DNA from: Cyclina sinensis
Taxonomy: Eukaryota; Mollusca; Bivalvia; Venerida; Veneridae
Reading direction: 5' to 3'
NCBI GenBank assembly: GCA_012932295.1
Contig: JAAONU010000019.1
Coordinates: 21,585,908-21,649,907 of the forward strand
Length of the DNA stretch: 64,000 nucleotides
The notes under the pieces are model-generated. The model worked only from the letters and a program-made list of their open reading frames with translations, searched no databases and was not told the DNA's origin. Shown one piece after another: positions 27,142 through 37,244 of the stretch. Every line of letters begins with the position of its first letter. The stretch's first letter is position 1. A program made the position numbers and the translations under genes.

Positions 27142-27400
27142 CTTCTTTCATTACTTTGTACTGTTCCTCTTCAATACCTGTGGAAATACTATTAAGGTGG
27201 TTGAATAGTTGTTTTATTAACTCCTGAATCTCAAGCGATATAATGTTGTCTTCTTTCGAAAGCGCCTTCTCTATTTTCTCTCTGATTTCCGACGTTGTCT
27301 TGTCTATGTGAAGAATTGAGTGGTGAACCCTGGTTGCAAAGACTCCATCAAGAGTTTTTGATGCGTCAGAGCGTGGTATTGTGTAGGTTGGATCCATAAT
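27142..27400 (-). CDS. NLR-type gene exon 3: helical linker
   Basis: The acceptor is TTTATTGCAG|ATTATGGATCC and the donor GAAG|GTTTGT. This gives 86 codons plus one base, which completes an Asp codon with exon 4. The product is rich in charged heptad-like helices (SEIREKIEKALSK, EIQELIKQLFNHL), as expected between an effector module and a NACHT domain. The mariner at 25766-27045 ends about 100 bp downstream of this donor, inside the intron. Confidence 0.75.
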
Positions 27401-27514
27401 CTGCAATAAATAATTACGTTTATTTTATGCCAACCAATGAAATACCGAGTTCTATTAGTGAAATATATTCCATTTCAGTCACAGTGTGACTGATATAGAT
27501 TCTACGTTCCTGAC

Positions 27515-27929
27515 TGGTAAGTTTTCCCTATATAAATCTATGTAAAATCAACTGACCCCTGGGGTGGGGTCAGTTTTAACTCGAGGGTCATAATTTGAAC
27601 AAACTTGGTAGAGGTCCGCTAGATAATGCTTCATACCAAATATCTAAGCTCCAGGCCTTGAGGTTTCGGAGAAGAAGGTTTTTAAATATCTAACTTTTAA
27701 AATCTATTTTTAGCATCAGTGAACCAGAAATGCAATGGACCAGATCCATTAGAATAATCTTGGTAGAGCTTCATGCAAGTCACATCCCAGGCAAGTGTCA
27801 TTGAATTTGGCCCTTTGGTTTTAGAGGAGATGTCGTTTGAATGAAATGTTGACGACGGACGGTCGGACGGACGACGGACAAAGACCGATCAGAAAAGCTC
27901 ACCCTGACTATTTTGTGCTCAGGTGAGCT
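27515..27929 (-). repeat. R1-family repeat fragment, hairpin end at right
   Basis: The body shares 'ccaaatatctaagctccaggcc', 'gacccctggggtggggtcag' and '(gacggac)n' phrases with the 15.96-kb element. It ends at 27896-27929 with 'agctcacc' folding on 'ggtgagct'. The left boundary is approximate. It lies in the intron between exons 2 and 3 of the NLR-type gene. Confidence 0.65.
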
Positions 27930-28127
27930 AAACATTGCCTTGAGTGGGGTTTGAATCCATGTCCTTCAGTGAAAATGTCTCAATCCTACACATATGAACG
28001 GAATTAATTACTCTTCAAGTAGAGGTAGAGTATTAGTTTATAACACCCCCTCATAATGGCGTGGGTGGGGTAAATTCGTGCCATGTTTATAATCATATTT
28101 CGCTTTTTCTCAATACTTTAGATATTT

Positions 28128-28170
28128 TATGTGTGACTGAAAGTAGTTTCAGTTGTACTCAGGTGAGCTA
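28128..28170 (+). repeat. R1-family terminal fragment
   Basis: 'gaaagtagtttcagttgtac' then 'tcaggtgagct' and 'ataaaaaggcatcatgg' closely matches the right end of the large R1 copy at about 18120-18165. Only this end is recognisable, so it is a solo terminal remnant. Confidence 0.6.
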
Positions 28171-28437
28171 TAAAAAGGCATCATGGTCGTTTGGTTTTAC
28201 TTCTTTGGTTTGTTTCAAAGTTTAATTTAAATTTTATTGGAAATTATTTCTGGAAAAAATTATCGTGTTTCTCTATACCTTATAAACTCATTAAGTCGGA
28301 CAGGTTTCAAGTGAATATTAGTTATTTCTTGAAACTCCCATGGTAAACGTGTCTTATATGGTCTATATTTTTACCTAGGATAGAATATTTCTTTTAAAAA
28401 ATCTAAATTCAATGAGGGTTGACAAAATATTTATTAG

Positions 28438-29283
28438 TACAGTAAAATTCCTCTATTAAGACCACCGCTGGGTATAAAGGGAAGTGGTCTTAATTGTGAG
28501 TTGGTCTTAATACAGGGTCGAGACCTCGGCAACATATGTTTTTCATAATTATGTTCATAACGGGAAAATAGAACATTATTTAGACAGAGCAAAATACATT
28601 ATTCATCAATATGATAATTAAAATTTAACTGTAAATATTTTGAGTTTTAAAGTTAGATTAAGTTTTAAAATAAGATCTTACGTTTTTTAACAGAATAAAC
28701 CCTTAATTAAATTAACTCAGTATTTTATTCAAGCAACTAAAACGATTTCTTTTTCAATCAACATAAGTAAGCATCGATCTAAGATTATGTTTTGCTTTGA
28801 ACCCCAGCAAACTGGAAACTTATTATACCCCCGAGGATTCAGTTCCCTTCCCAATTATTTACTCGTGTCGCAATCAAATTGTAATTGAATCAATTTTAAG
28901 TAACACTTATATCATCCTTGAGTATCCTTACTTTCAGTAATCACCTGAAGAAAATTTGTTTTTCACAGCACAGACTTTCTGTTGTTTACACATGCAGCTC
29001 TCGTAAAGCAGTGTCGTAAACATGGCGGTGTACTCAACTGATATTGATGACATGCCCGGGGGGCACTAATTTTGAGTGGTCGTAATCGAGGCATTACAAT
29101 AATAAGTAAATATACAAAATGATTTTCACAAGATGGTCGTATTACCGGATTAGCGGCGTGGTCTTAATTCTGATTAATATCTGTAATAGGACAAGAATAA
29201 AAATATTTGGTTCTTTTCAAAAGTGCCCGTAATAGCGGCGTGGTCTTAATTTCGGCGTGGTCGTAAGGTGGTAATCTACTGTA
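28438..29283. mobile_element. MITE-like element with TACAGTA ends, ~846 bp
   Basis: The left end reads 'tacagtaaaattcc' and 'attaagaccacc'. The right end, inverted, reads 'tacagtagattacc' and 'cttacgaccacg'. The phrases 'gtggtcttaat' and 'ggtcttaat' recur near both ends. The ends suggest TA target duplication. There is no coding capacity. Confidence 0.6.
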
Positions 29284-29339
29284 TTCTAATACCTTAACTC
29301 CAGACATTGACATTTCTGACAAAACTACTTTTTAGAAAG

Positions 29340-30717
29340 ATTTTACCTATGTCAGTCTATATAAAATCAAGTGAAGCCTGGTCGAGTTTTAATGGTAGTC
29401 TCGGTGAAATTGACCTCAGTGATCTATAATCAAACCCAAGGGCAGATGTCCATAGTACATACATACCAAATATATAAGATATCGGTTAATAAATGAAGGC
29501 TCTATTTGGAAAAGTAGAAAAATCTTTTTTTAAACCCCGGTGACATTGATCTTGACCCCCAATAAAAGGCAGAGATTCATACAAAATGCCTATATACCAA
29601 ATACATGAAATATTGATCAATAAATAAAGGTTGTATAACGAAAAGTAGAAAAGTCTATTTTAAGCCTCGGTGACCCATGGGGCAGGGCTAAATTTGACCC
29701 CGGGGCCAAGATTTGAACAACTTGGTTGAGGTTCACTAGGCCATGTTATACATAAATTTTTTCATTCAATACTAAAAAATCAAGTGAATCCTTAGGAGGA
29801 GCAACTTTGACCCAAGACACACGATTTGTACAAACTTGGAAGAGATTTATTAGAAAATGCTACATACCAAATATCTAAGGTCTAGAACCTATGGTTTCTG
29901 ACAGAAGATTTTCAAAGATATTGTATTTTATAGGACCCCAGTGCAGGGTTAATTCATGAAAGCATGTTACTGTTGGGAGGGGCCAATTTGACCCTGGGGC
30001 TGTTATAAAAGAAAAACTTGATAGTGGTCTATTACAGGATGCTTCATACCAAATATTTAAGGTCAAGGGTTATGGTTTATGACAAAAAGAATTTCAAAGA
30101 TTTTATAGTTATCAGAAAAAAGATCTATAGATGCCTTTATTAAATTAAATGACCCCAGGGGCTGGGACATTAGTAACCCCTTGGGCATACTTAAAAAGTC
30201 TTTGTAGATGACCTCTAGTTGAACATATATGCCAAATTTCAAACCCTAAGGCATAGTAACAAGAAATGTTTGAAGTTTTCCCTATATAAGCCTTCATTAA
30301 ATCAAGTGACCGCGGGACGGGGACATTAATGAAGTTCTCCTATATAAGCCTATGTAAAATCATGTTGCATCTAGGACGGGGCCAATTTTGACACTTGGCC
30401 ATGATTTGAACAAACTTGGTAGAAGACTAATAGACAATACCAAATATCTCAGATCAAGGCCTTTTGGTTTCGGAGGAGAAGATTTTTGAAGTTTTTACTT
30501 TTAAAATCTGTTTTAGCCCCTGTAGCTCAGGTCTGCGATGGACTGAAAACCATCTGAACAACTTTGATAGAGCTACATGTAGGGAACATTCCAGGCAAGT
30601 TTTGTCACAATTGGCTTCAGAGGAAATGTTCTTTGAAGTAACTGTGGACGACGACGACGGACGACGGCATCCGCTGATCCTTACAGCTCACATGAGCACT
30701 TTGTGCTCAGATGAACT
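29340..30717 (-). repeat. R1-family repeat copy, hairpin end at right
   Basis: It holds several cycles of the R1 body phrases (accaaatatctaaggtc, gaccccaggggctgggac, tttgaacaaacttgg) and finishes with (gacgac)n and the hairpin 30685-30717, AGCTCACATGAGCAC with GTGCTCAGATGAACT. The left end is diffuse. It lies in the same intron as the 27.5-kb fragment, just downstream of exon 2. Confidence 0.65.
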
Positions 30718-30772
30718 GAAAAGTTGTCTATATCCTCACTTAATTGATAATATTGATTGGTATTATTATTAC

Positions 30773-30934
30773 TCTTTTTATATCTTCTGCTGCTTTGTTC
30801 AACTTCACAGCGCCCTTACAGTTACTGTAGACAAGCTCGAGAAATGAGATTAGCTTTTCAAGGTGTTCCTGTATGATTGTATCTTCAATTAAGACTCCTG
30901 GTAAATGGCGAACCTTTCTTCCTATCTGACGAAC
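30773..30934 (-). CDS. NLR-type gene exon 2: end of HEPN-like module
   Basis: A 54-codon exon in phase 0 at both ends. The acceptor is AATTTACAG|GTTCG and the donor AGA|GTAATA. The product contains VRQIGRKVRHLPG followed by an acidic helix (EDTIIQEHLEKLISFLE). In CXorf38 the same place reads CRNEIMH, a canonical R-x4-H HEPN motif. Here the final His is kept but the aligned Arg is Gly and the Asn is Arg. RNase activity is therefore doubtful, and the module may act in protein-protein contact. Confidence 0.75.
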
Positions 30935-31830
30935 CTGTAAATTAACAGAACATACTTTGCACAGCTTTTAAAAGGTTTCAAACAAATCCAATGTATATCA
31001 CTGGATATTTTGTAGAAATCTATTATTACTTAGATTTCAAAACTTTCAGCTAACTTGTCTAAGAAATGTGTTCAAATGACCTTAAAAGCGGTAACAACTT
31101 TAAATGATGTAATTTTATTTTGATACGATATAAAATAATTACAACAGTAATCATTTGATTTTTATGGACATTCAAATTCAAACAGGCATTGTTATGTCTT
31201 GTGTCATTGGATTGTTTTTAATGTAAAAAGAAAATCGTTGGAAATAAATTGTTTTTCTGTATAATGTGCTTATCTAATAAAGTAAATGTATGCATAATAT
31301 AAAATAAATCATCTTAGCAATTAAAAATTGTTATGTCGACTTCAATATTATTCCACAGTCATAAAGTGAATATAAGATTACAATTAAAATACATTATTTT
31401 CATTTATTGTGTGCTTTATCAAGTGACTAAAAAGGTGAAGGGTTTCCCTGGGCCAATTTTAAAATGTAGACGTAAATATTCCAAAATGAAAGAAAACTAT
31501 TAATTCAATTTACTTTATACTATTTAGATAATATATTGATTTAGATATATTCCCCAAGTTGGAATACCTCTCTCTTTATACAGCATTTGTTTTCGTACTG
31601 TAATAGATAATAGAACTTGATTTTAAAGTTTTTTTTGTTTAAAGAGAAATGTGGCTACAAAGTGAATGCAATCTTCTTTGATCTCTTTGCTATTCTAAGA
31701 AAAAAAGAAAACATTTTAATGTAAATATTGACAGGGGTATAACAGTCATTAACAAACGAGTCTTTTTTGTAGCCACCATCGACTTTGTCTGGGGCTGGTA
31801 ATAAAATAATGGAAGAATGCTGTTTAGTAC

Positions 31831-32352
31831 CATTTCACACTTGTCTTTCTCATCTTCTGACAAGAAGTCCCTATGATTCAATAGAACATTGAGTAGTCCA
31901 TTCAGGTCTGTTTCTTTTGCTGAATTTGCGGTACTATAACCATCTGGCGGCAAGTAACATTTTGCTATCTCCCAGGGATGTTGCCACCATCTCTCTGACT
32001 TTGTGTTAAACCATGATGGTGGATGGCACCTGTGGTGTTTCTTTATTTTCTCTTTAATCGCTTGACAGATGTTCTTTGGGCATTCACGGTAGGCTTTTTC
32101 AGGCATAGAGTGAAATTTACAACCTGTCCTACTTTTTTTGCAGAAACCTCTGGTCTGGCACGGAAGCACGTTTTCTATCGTGCATTGACTGCACCCTGCA
32201 CCTTTCACTTCTTCAAACAAACTTTGATGAAATATTTGTATCTTTTCAAAAACGTAGTCTTCAAGCGCTACTTTTGTTGTATCTAATGCAAGGTGCTCCT
32301 TCAGCCAGTTCTCAAACTCTTTCCTAGCCGTTTTTGGTATGTGATCACTCAT
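31831..32352 (-). CDS. NLR-type gene exon 1: N-terminal CXorf38/DZIP3-like module
   Basis: This exon gives 174 codons. The ATG at 32352 is the first Met after an in-frame TGA about six codons upstream; an upstream GTG was not used. Visible traits are an N-terminal FENWLKEHL helix, a Cys-rich stretch (CSQC, CQTRGFC, CKFH, CPKNIC) and a WW..PWEIAKCYLP motif, which matches the W-x-VDAWEVAKAFMP region I recall from vertebrate CXorf38. The donor is ATG|GTACTA. That choice joins CEM to VRQIGRKVRH and keeps the family's alignment across the junction. Reading on without splicing would give a hydrophobic tail and a stop at 31690, an alternative short form that cannot be excluded. Confidence 0.75.
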
Positions 32353-33000
32353 TTCCACTAACTGAGGTCAATGATCCATATGTACCTTGCACATGAAATA
32401 TAGTGACATATCTCATTTATGGCATTTCAAATCTTTATCAGCTACATATACAATCTGTGCACATGTAATGCATTTGAAAAGTTTACAACCAGATGATGTA
32501 TTGTGTACAAACCTGAATCACATTCCTCTTTATGTTTCATTAGTATTTTTACTTACTTAAAATCCATATAGCTACATTCAAGTATCATTAAATTTACATA
32601 TCTAATTGTTATAAATATTACTTTCTTGTTTTCTTTAAATAAGTTACAATATCTATTCTTTCTGTTTATCACTTTATCAGTTCGTATACTTTTACTATAT
32701 TCCTTTAAGAATAATATCCATATCTCATAAACAACAAATTTTTGACCAGTTTAAATCTAATTCACTCTATACAAATTTACCATCTATTTTTAGTATTTAA
32801 GCATTAAGTATTCGACTTTAGAGTTATGTAAAAATCGAATAATTATAAAACTTTATCTACACAACCTGATACTGATATGTGTTTATCTGATACCTACAAT
32901 TCAAGTGCCTGATTAAACAGAGCAGTCAATACGTCCGCCCTCTTTAGCCCTCTTCATTTTTCCTAAATAAGATTACATACAACTTATTCAAATCCTAAAA
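32353..33000. other. upstream region of the NLR-type gene
   Basis: No coding sequence is visible. 'gacctcag|ttagtgg' just above the start codon could be an acceptor, so a non-coding first exon may lie further upstream. No clear core promoter can be named in this AT-rich DNA. Confidence 0.35.
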
Positions 33001-33267
33001 ACATCATGTCCCAGTCTCAATTTATAGGCCCCTGAAAATGTTACCTTTGCCAATTTCTGGAATAATGAGAAACAGTGTCATTTTTTTCATAGCATAACCA
33101 TTAAACTTTCCCGGTAAGGAGGAGTCACCCCAGTCACTTCGGCATTTTTTAAATCCTATCTGTCCACATTTTTCGCTTATTTTAAAACGACAGAAATTAG
33201 CCAGGAAATGTTCGGCACACTTGTGTTGAATTTCATTTTGGTTTTCAGTATTTGTAATTTTTTTCAA
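33000..33267 (-). repeat. duplicated segment, copy 1
   Basis: The minus strand contains 'aatggttatgctatgaaaaa' and 'ccagaaattggcaaaggta'. The same pair recurs at about 38930-38995 in the same order. Copy 1 stays open for 81 codons, with KCRSDWGDSSLPGKFNGYAM, but shows no known domain. It may be an unrecognised exon or a dispersed repeat. Confidence 0.4.
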
Positions 33268-33795
33268 CTTAAAGGGAAACGAAAGTCAAAAATCCAACCG
33301 ACACCGTCATAAAGTTTGTGCATTTATTGTTAAGTTTTGAAAATTTTACGAATATTGAAGGAATATTTACTTAGAAACGCTTAATCAAAAGTAGCGATTT
33401 TTCAGTCATCGGTCGACCGATAGAACGCGCCATCTTGTCACGTGACCATTTCTGTGGCGTGCTTCTTTTGATCTAAATTGGTGACGACAGGTAAGATTAT
33501 CGGAAAATGCGTTTATTGCATGAAAGTATGCTAAATAAATTGATGGCTTATTTTTTTTTTTCCAAGACATAATTCGTACGCATTGTTTCCGCCGAAATTG
33601 TTTTTACACTTCGATGATTTACTAAGAGAATTTTTGAATTCAGTGTAATTATCAATCATTTAAACAAACACATGTTTTCAGTAAAGTACAAATTTGTGCA
33701 ATCAAAATATTATAGTAATTACAGTAGGCGTTAACTTGTGTGACTGTGTAAAAAAGAAGTAAATCAGTATCATTATTTTTTGACAGGGGATTATA

Positions 33796-34935
33796 AAGCC
33801 TGTGGCATTTTTATGCCCCCATTCTTGGGGGAGGCATTTAGATTTGCTCTTGTCCGTCCGTCTGTTCGTCCGTCCGTTCGTCCCAAAAAGTTGTGTCGCC
33901 AGTAGCTCCAAAAGCACTGGAGCTAGAGTCAAGAAACTCAGCATGTGAAGTTGCGCACCTGGGGTTTCCCGTATATATTTATTTGGAACTGTTAGAGTTA
34001 TGGCACCTTACTTAGTCAAAAATAGTAATTTTCAACTTGTGTCGCCTGTACTTGCAAAAGCGCTGCACCTACAGTTAAGAAACTTTACAGGTATGTTGAT
34101 CAGCGTGTGAAGTTGTGCACCTGGGGTTCTGTCCGTCCGTCTGTCCGTCCTTCCGTCTGTCCCAAAAAGTTGTGTCGCCTGTAGCTCCAAAAGCGCTGTG
34201 GCTAGAGTCAAGAACCTTTACAGGAATGTTGATCAGTATGTGAAGTTGTGCACCTGGGGTTTCCCGTAATGATTTTTTTGGAACTGTTAGAGTTATGGCA
34301 CCTTACTTACTCAAAAATAGTAATTTTCAACTTGTGTCGCCTGTACCTGCAAAAGCGCTGCACCTACAGTCAAGAAACTTTACAGGAATGTTGATCAGCA
34401 TGTGAAGTTGTGCACCTGGGGTTCCGTCTGTCCGTCCGTCAAAAAAAGTTGTGTCGCCTGTAGCTCCAAAAGCACTGGAGTTAGAGTCTAGAAACTTTAC
34501 AGGAATGTTGATCAGCATGTGAAGGTCTGCACCTGGAGTTTTCCGTATAGATTGATTCTTTATTGTGGAGACAGTATTTTGAGTCGTCACACCACAACAG
34601 GTTTCTTATAGTTGTCATTTTTTAAACCAATCTTATTAATGATTCAGCGTGTATGACTATCTCGTGGCCATATTGCTAGCTATATTTTAGCCTCTGTGAC
34701 TTTTGACCTAATCTAATAATTTGAAAAAGCTTGATAAAGCTTGCTTTATGCCAAATTTTAAAATTCTAGGCCTTGTGGTTTCAGACAAGAAGATTTTTAA
34801 AGATTTTCTTCTATACTGCTATTTAAAACTTGTGACCTCTCGGGCAGGGCCAATATTGACCCCAGGGACATTTTTATGCCCCCACTCTGGGGCTGAGTGG
34901 GGGCATCTGTGTCCTATGGACACATTTCTAGTTTT
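33796..34935. repeat. GC-hairpin repeat with internal ~285-bp tandem units
   Basis: Each end is a hairpin on ATGCCCCC: near 33812-33836, and a perfect 12-bp stem at 34876-34906 (ATGCCCCCACTC / GAGTGGGGGCAT, 7-nt loop). Inside are about three tandem units starting with 'gtccgtccgtctgt', then 'cccaaaaagttgtgtcgcc', 'agctccaaaagc' and 'gtgcacctggggtt', near 33852, 34133 and 34424. This GC-rich phrase family is common in mollusc genomes. There is no coding capacity. Confidence 0.7.
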
Positions 34936-35521
34936 TTATGACAGGCAAATTAGGTCAAACTTGAAACCAACCATCGAAGATCAAACGGCAATTAACAGTG
35001 GCTTATCCAAACACGGATATGTCACAGGCTATTATGCAATCACATTATAATCACATAGTTATAATTGCCGTCCTGTTGGTATCTGTAGCTCTGATAAGGA
35101 CTTAGTACTTTAACACTTAGAATTTTATTTGGAATTAAATGTCATTTTTCCAGAGATCTGGCATTGAATTTTCAATTTTAACTGAATTAAATGTGCAAAC
35201 GTCAAACTGAAAGAAGTAAGGTCTGTTTTTTTCCTGGAGTGAAAAAATGTTCAACCTAGCATTAAAAGTAAAAAATGCAGTGAATGTAATAACTGTCATT
35301 TACACTGGACGGAACACAAGGTATGTTCATCACGACTTTGAAGTTTAAATCTAACAATTGTAAATCAACTTCAAACCTGAAAGAATAAATCAAATAAAAT
35401 TACGATATTGAAAAAAGATAAATGGTTTAAAAAAACCCCCAGAACTTTAAGTCAAAATCGCGTTATATTTTGTTAAACAAAATCATTGACAACCGGGGGT
35501 GTGACTAATTACAGGATCTAA

Positions 35522-36900
35522 GTTCTGACCGCGGATCTAAGTTTTTTTCTACGGACGAAGCTTCATTCGGGCAGATATTTAGATTAATCCAGGTATTGAT
35601 TGTATAAGCTGAAGAATAATACAGTTGGTATTCTTTTTATGAATCATCTAAAAGGGTCAAGAGTGATCTAAGGGTCAAGACTCAGGTTCATAGATTTTTT
35701 AAATGCAAAAAAATGTTCATGTAAAAGTTAAATTGTGTTTTGCTTTAGACACACTAGTGTGTTTATCTACCCGTAACAGCTCAATTATCCCGTGCAGGTC
35801 CATGCAAAAAAATCACGTGAAAAATCAAATGTGTAGAATAAAGCCAACGTGTCATGAACAGGTTTTAAATTTGAATTTTTGATTCTGTTACACTATAGAA
35901 CTGATTAGTGTGAAGAATCTTTTATATCTAGAAGACACATGTCGGAGGCTGAGGCAACCAGAGCAGTTGGTCGTCTGCTGGCCGGGCAAACGCAGCGCGA
36001 AGTGGCCTATGAGCATGGTGTTAGCCAAAGTGTAATCCAACGACTTTGGCAAAAGTACCTGGACTCAGGCGCCGTCACCAGACATCCTCAGTGTGGACGT
36101 CCGAGGTCAGCATCTGCTCGGGAGGACCGTGCAATCGTTGTCCTGGCAAAACGCCATAGGTTTGACTCGGCTGTTGCTTTAAATAGAGACTTCCAAACTG
36201 CTTCCGGTGTTCGAATCTCGGCACAAACATATCGCAACAGACTCCATGACGCAAATTTACGTGCTGGCCGTCCTTTGGTACGTCCTTCTTTAACGCCAAG
36301 ACACCCGTGCGGCCCGTCTGGAGGTTGCCAGAGATCACGTTAATTGGCAACTAAGGGACTTTCGTAATGTGCTATTCACCAACGAGTCCAAATTTTGCCT
36401 GGACTTTCATGATGGACGTTGCCGTGTATGGCGTCAGCGAAATGAGCGCTTCAGCGAGTGTTGCATATTCGAACATGACAATTTTGGTAGTGGCTCTGTT
36501 ATTGTTTGGGCGGGCATTTCTTACGACGGGCGTACAGACATTCACGTGTTTGTAAACGGCACAGTTACTGCTAGACGTTATATTGACGAGATTCTCCGAC
36601 CTCACGTCATTCCATATGCTGGTGCAATCGGCCAGGAAGTCGTGTTAATGGACGACAATGCTATAGCTCACCGTGCGAGAATCGTCAATCAGTACCTTGA
36701 CGACCAAGGGTTTGAACGTATGGAATGGCCAGCTAGGTCTCCAGACATGAACCTAATAAAACATGCCTGGGACATGCTGCAGCGCCGTGTAAAAAAGAAC
36801 AGCTGTCATAAGTCCTTGACCCTTAATTTCTTTTGTTGAGTGTATTACAAGACATGCCTTGTTCTGTCTGCGGATCTAAGATTATATGGACAGAGCTTCA
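35522..36900 (+). mobile_element. Tc1/mariner-superfamily element flanked by ~40-bp direct repeats
   Basis: A transposase pseudogene (35939-36839) is bracketed by similar sequences in the same orientation: 'gttctgaccgcggatctaag' at 35522 and 'gttctgtctgcggatctaag' at 36861. Both continue to 'ggac..agcttca' some 20 bases on. I could not find the expected inverted termini, so exact ends are uncertain. It lies within the 4-kb TTAA element. Confidence 0.65.
35939..36839 (+). pseudogene. Tc1-like DD34E transposase with two replaced catalytic residues and a frameshift
   Basis: The start codon at 35939 leads into two helix-turn-helix segments (QREVAYEHGVSQSVIQRLWQ, then GRPRSASAREDRAIV). A one-base shift near 36300 moves the frame; the shifted frame gives RAARLEVARDHVNWQLRDF and continues into the core. 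The core reads FTNESKF where the family has FTDESRF, LMDDNAIAHRA (second Asp kept), and NLIKHAWD where the family has NxIEHAWD, at the correct 34-residue spacing. The Asp-to-Asn and Glu-to-Lys changes each remove a metal ligand. The enzyme is dead apart from the frameshift. GC content is higher than in the surrounding DNA. Confidence 0.9.
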
Positions 36901-37244
36901 AACGAATAGATAATTTTGTTAACAAAGGTGTATTTTGTACAGATGGAACTTTGTATGATTAATTTCAACTGTTTTAGATGATGAGTTACATTATTTATCC
37001 AAATATAAATACAACAATTTATTTAGATGAAATCTACGAATCACGAAGTGTACACGTTCGCCATTCTCCAGTGGACCATATGTGCGCCGTCGATAAACTG
37101 AGAGACACCTTTAATTTTTGATTTTAAAAGTCAAAATTAATGTATTTGGAGATCGCAGATTTTCGTTATATCTTGGATTATGAAATAGAATGAGGAGTTG
37201 ATGTAAAATAACATTCGAAATATTTGACTTTCGTTACCCTTTAA

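Larger units (their letters stand above)
21708..32352 (-). pseudogene. HEPN(CXorf38-like)-NACHT-LRR protein gene with one in-frame stop
   Basis: Four coding exons on the minus strand: 32352-31831, 30934-30773, 27400-27142 and 24367-21708. Junction phases are 0, 0 and 1, and the split third junction codon (G+AT) restores Asp. The product would be about 1,200 residues: a CXorf38/DZIP3-like HEPN module (1-228), a helical linker (229-314), a NACHT NTPase with Walker A GKAGIGKT at 393-400 and Walker B LIILDGLDEW at 488-497, then degenerate leucine-rich repeats to the C-terminus. Members of this STAND class are nucleotide-driven oligomerising sensors, probably cytosolic and immune-related; that role is inferred. 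Codon 480 is TAG (23873-23871), which would cut the protein between the two Walker motifs. Everything after it stays open for 720 codons, so the lesion is recent, polymorphic or an error. A CXorf38-NACHT fusion is my reading; another HEPN-like family is possible. Confidence 0.85.
33269..37244. mobile_element. ~4-kb element with TTAA-flanked terminal inverted repeats, holding nested insertions
   Basis: The left end reads TTAAAGGGAAACGAAAGTCA and the right end, inverted, reads TTAAAGGGTAACGAAAGTCA, with further similarity inward (AAAAAT against AATATT). TTAA at both ends is the target duplication of piggyBac-type elements. No transposase of that type is present, so the element is non-autonomous. 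Its interior was later invaded by the GC-hairpin repeat (33796-34935) and by a Tc1-like transposon (35522-36900), which explains most of its length. Confidence 0.75.

Noticed and set aside
31690..31830. Hydrophobic tail after exon 1 of the NLR-type gene, as a membrane anchor
   Set aside because: Splicing at ATG|GTACTA keeps the CXorf38-like alignment and phase. The tail is more likely intron read-through, though an alternative short form is possible.
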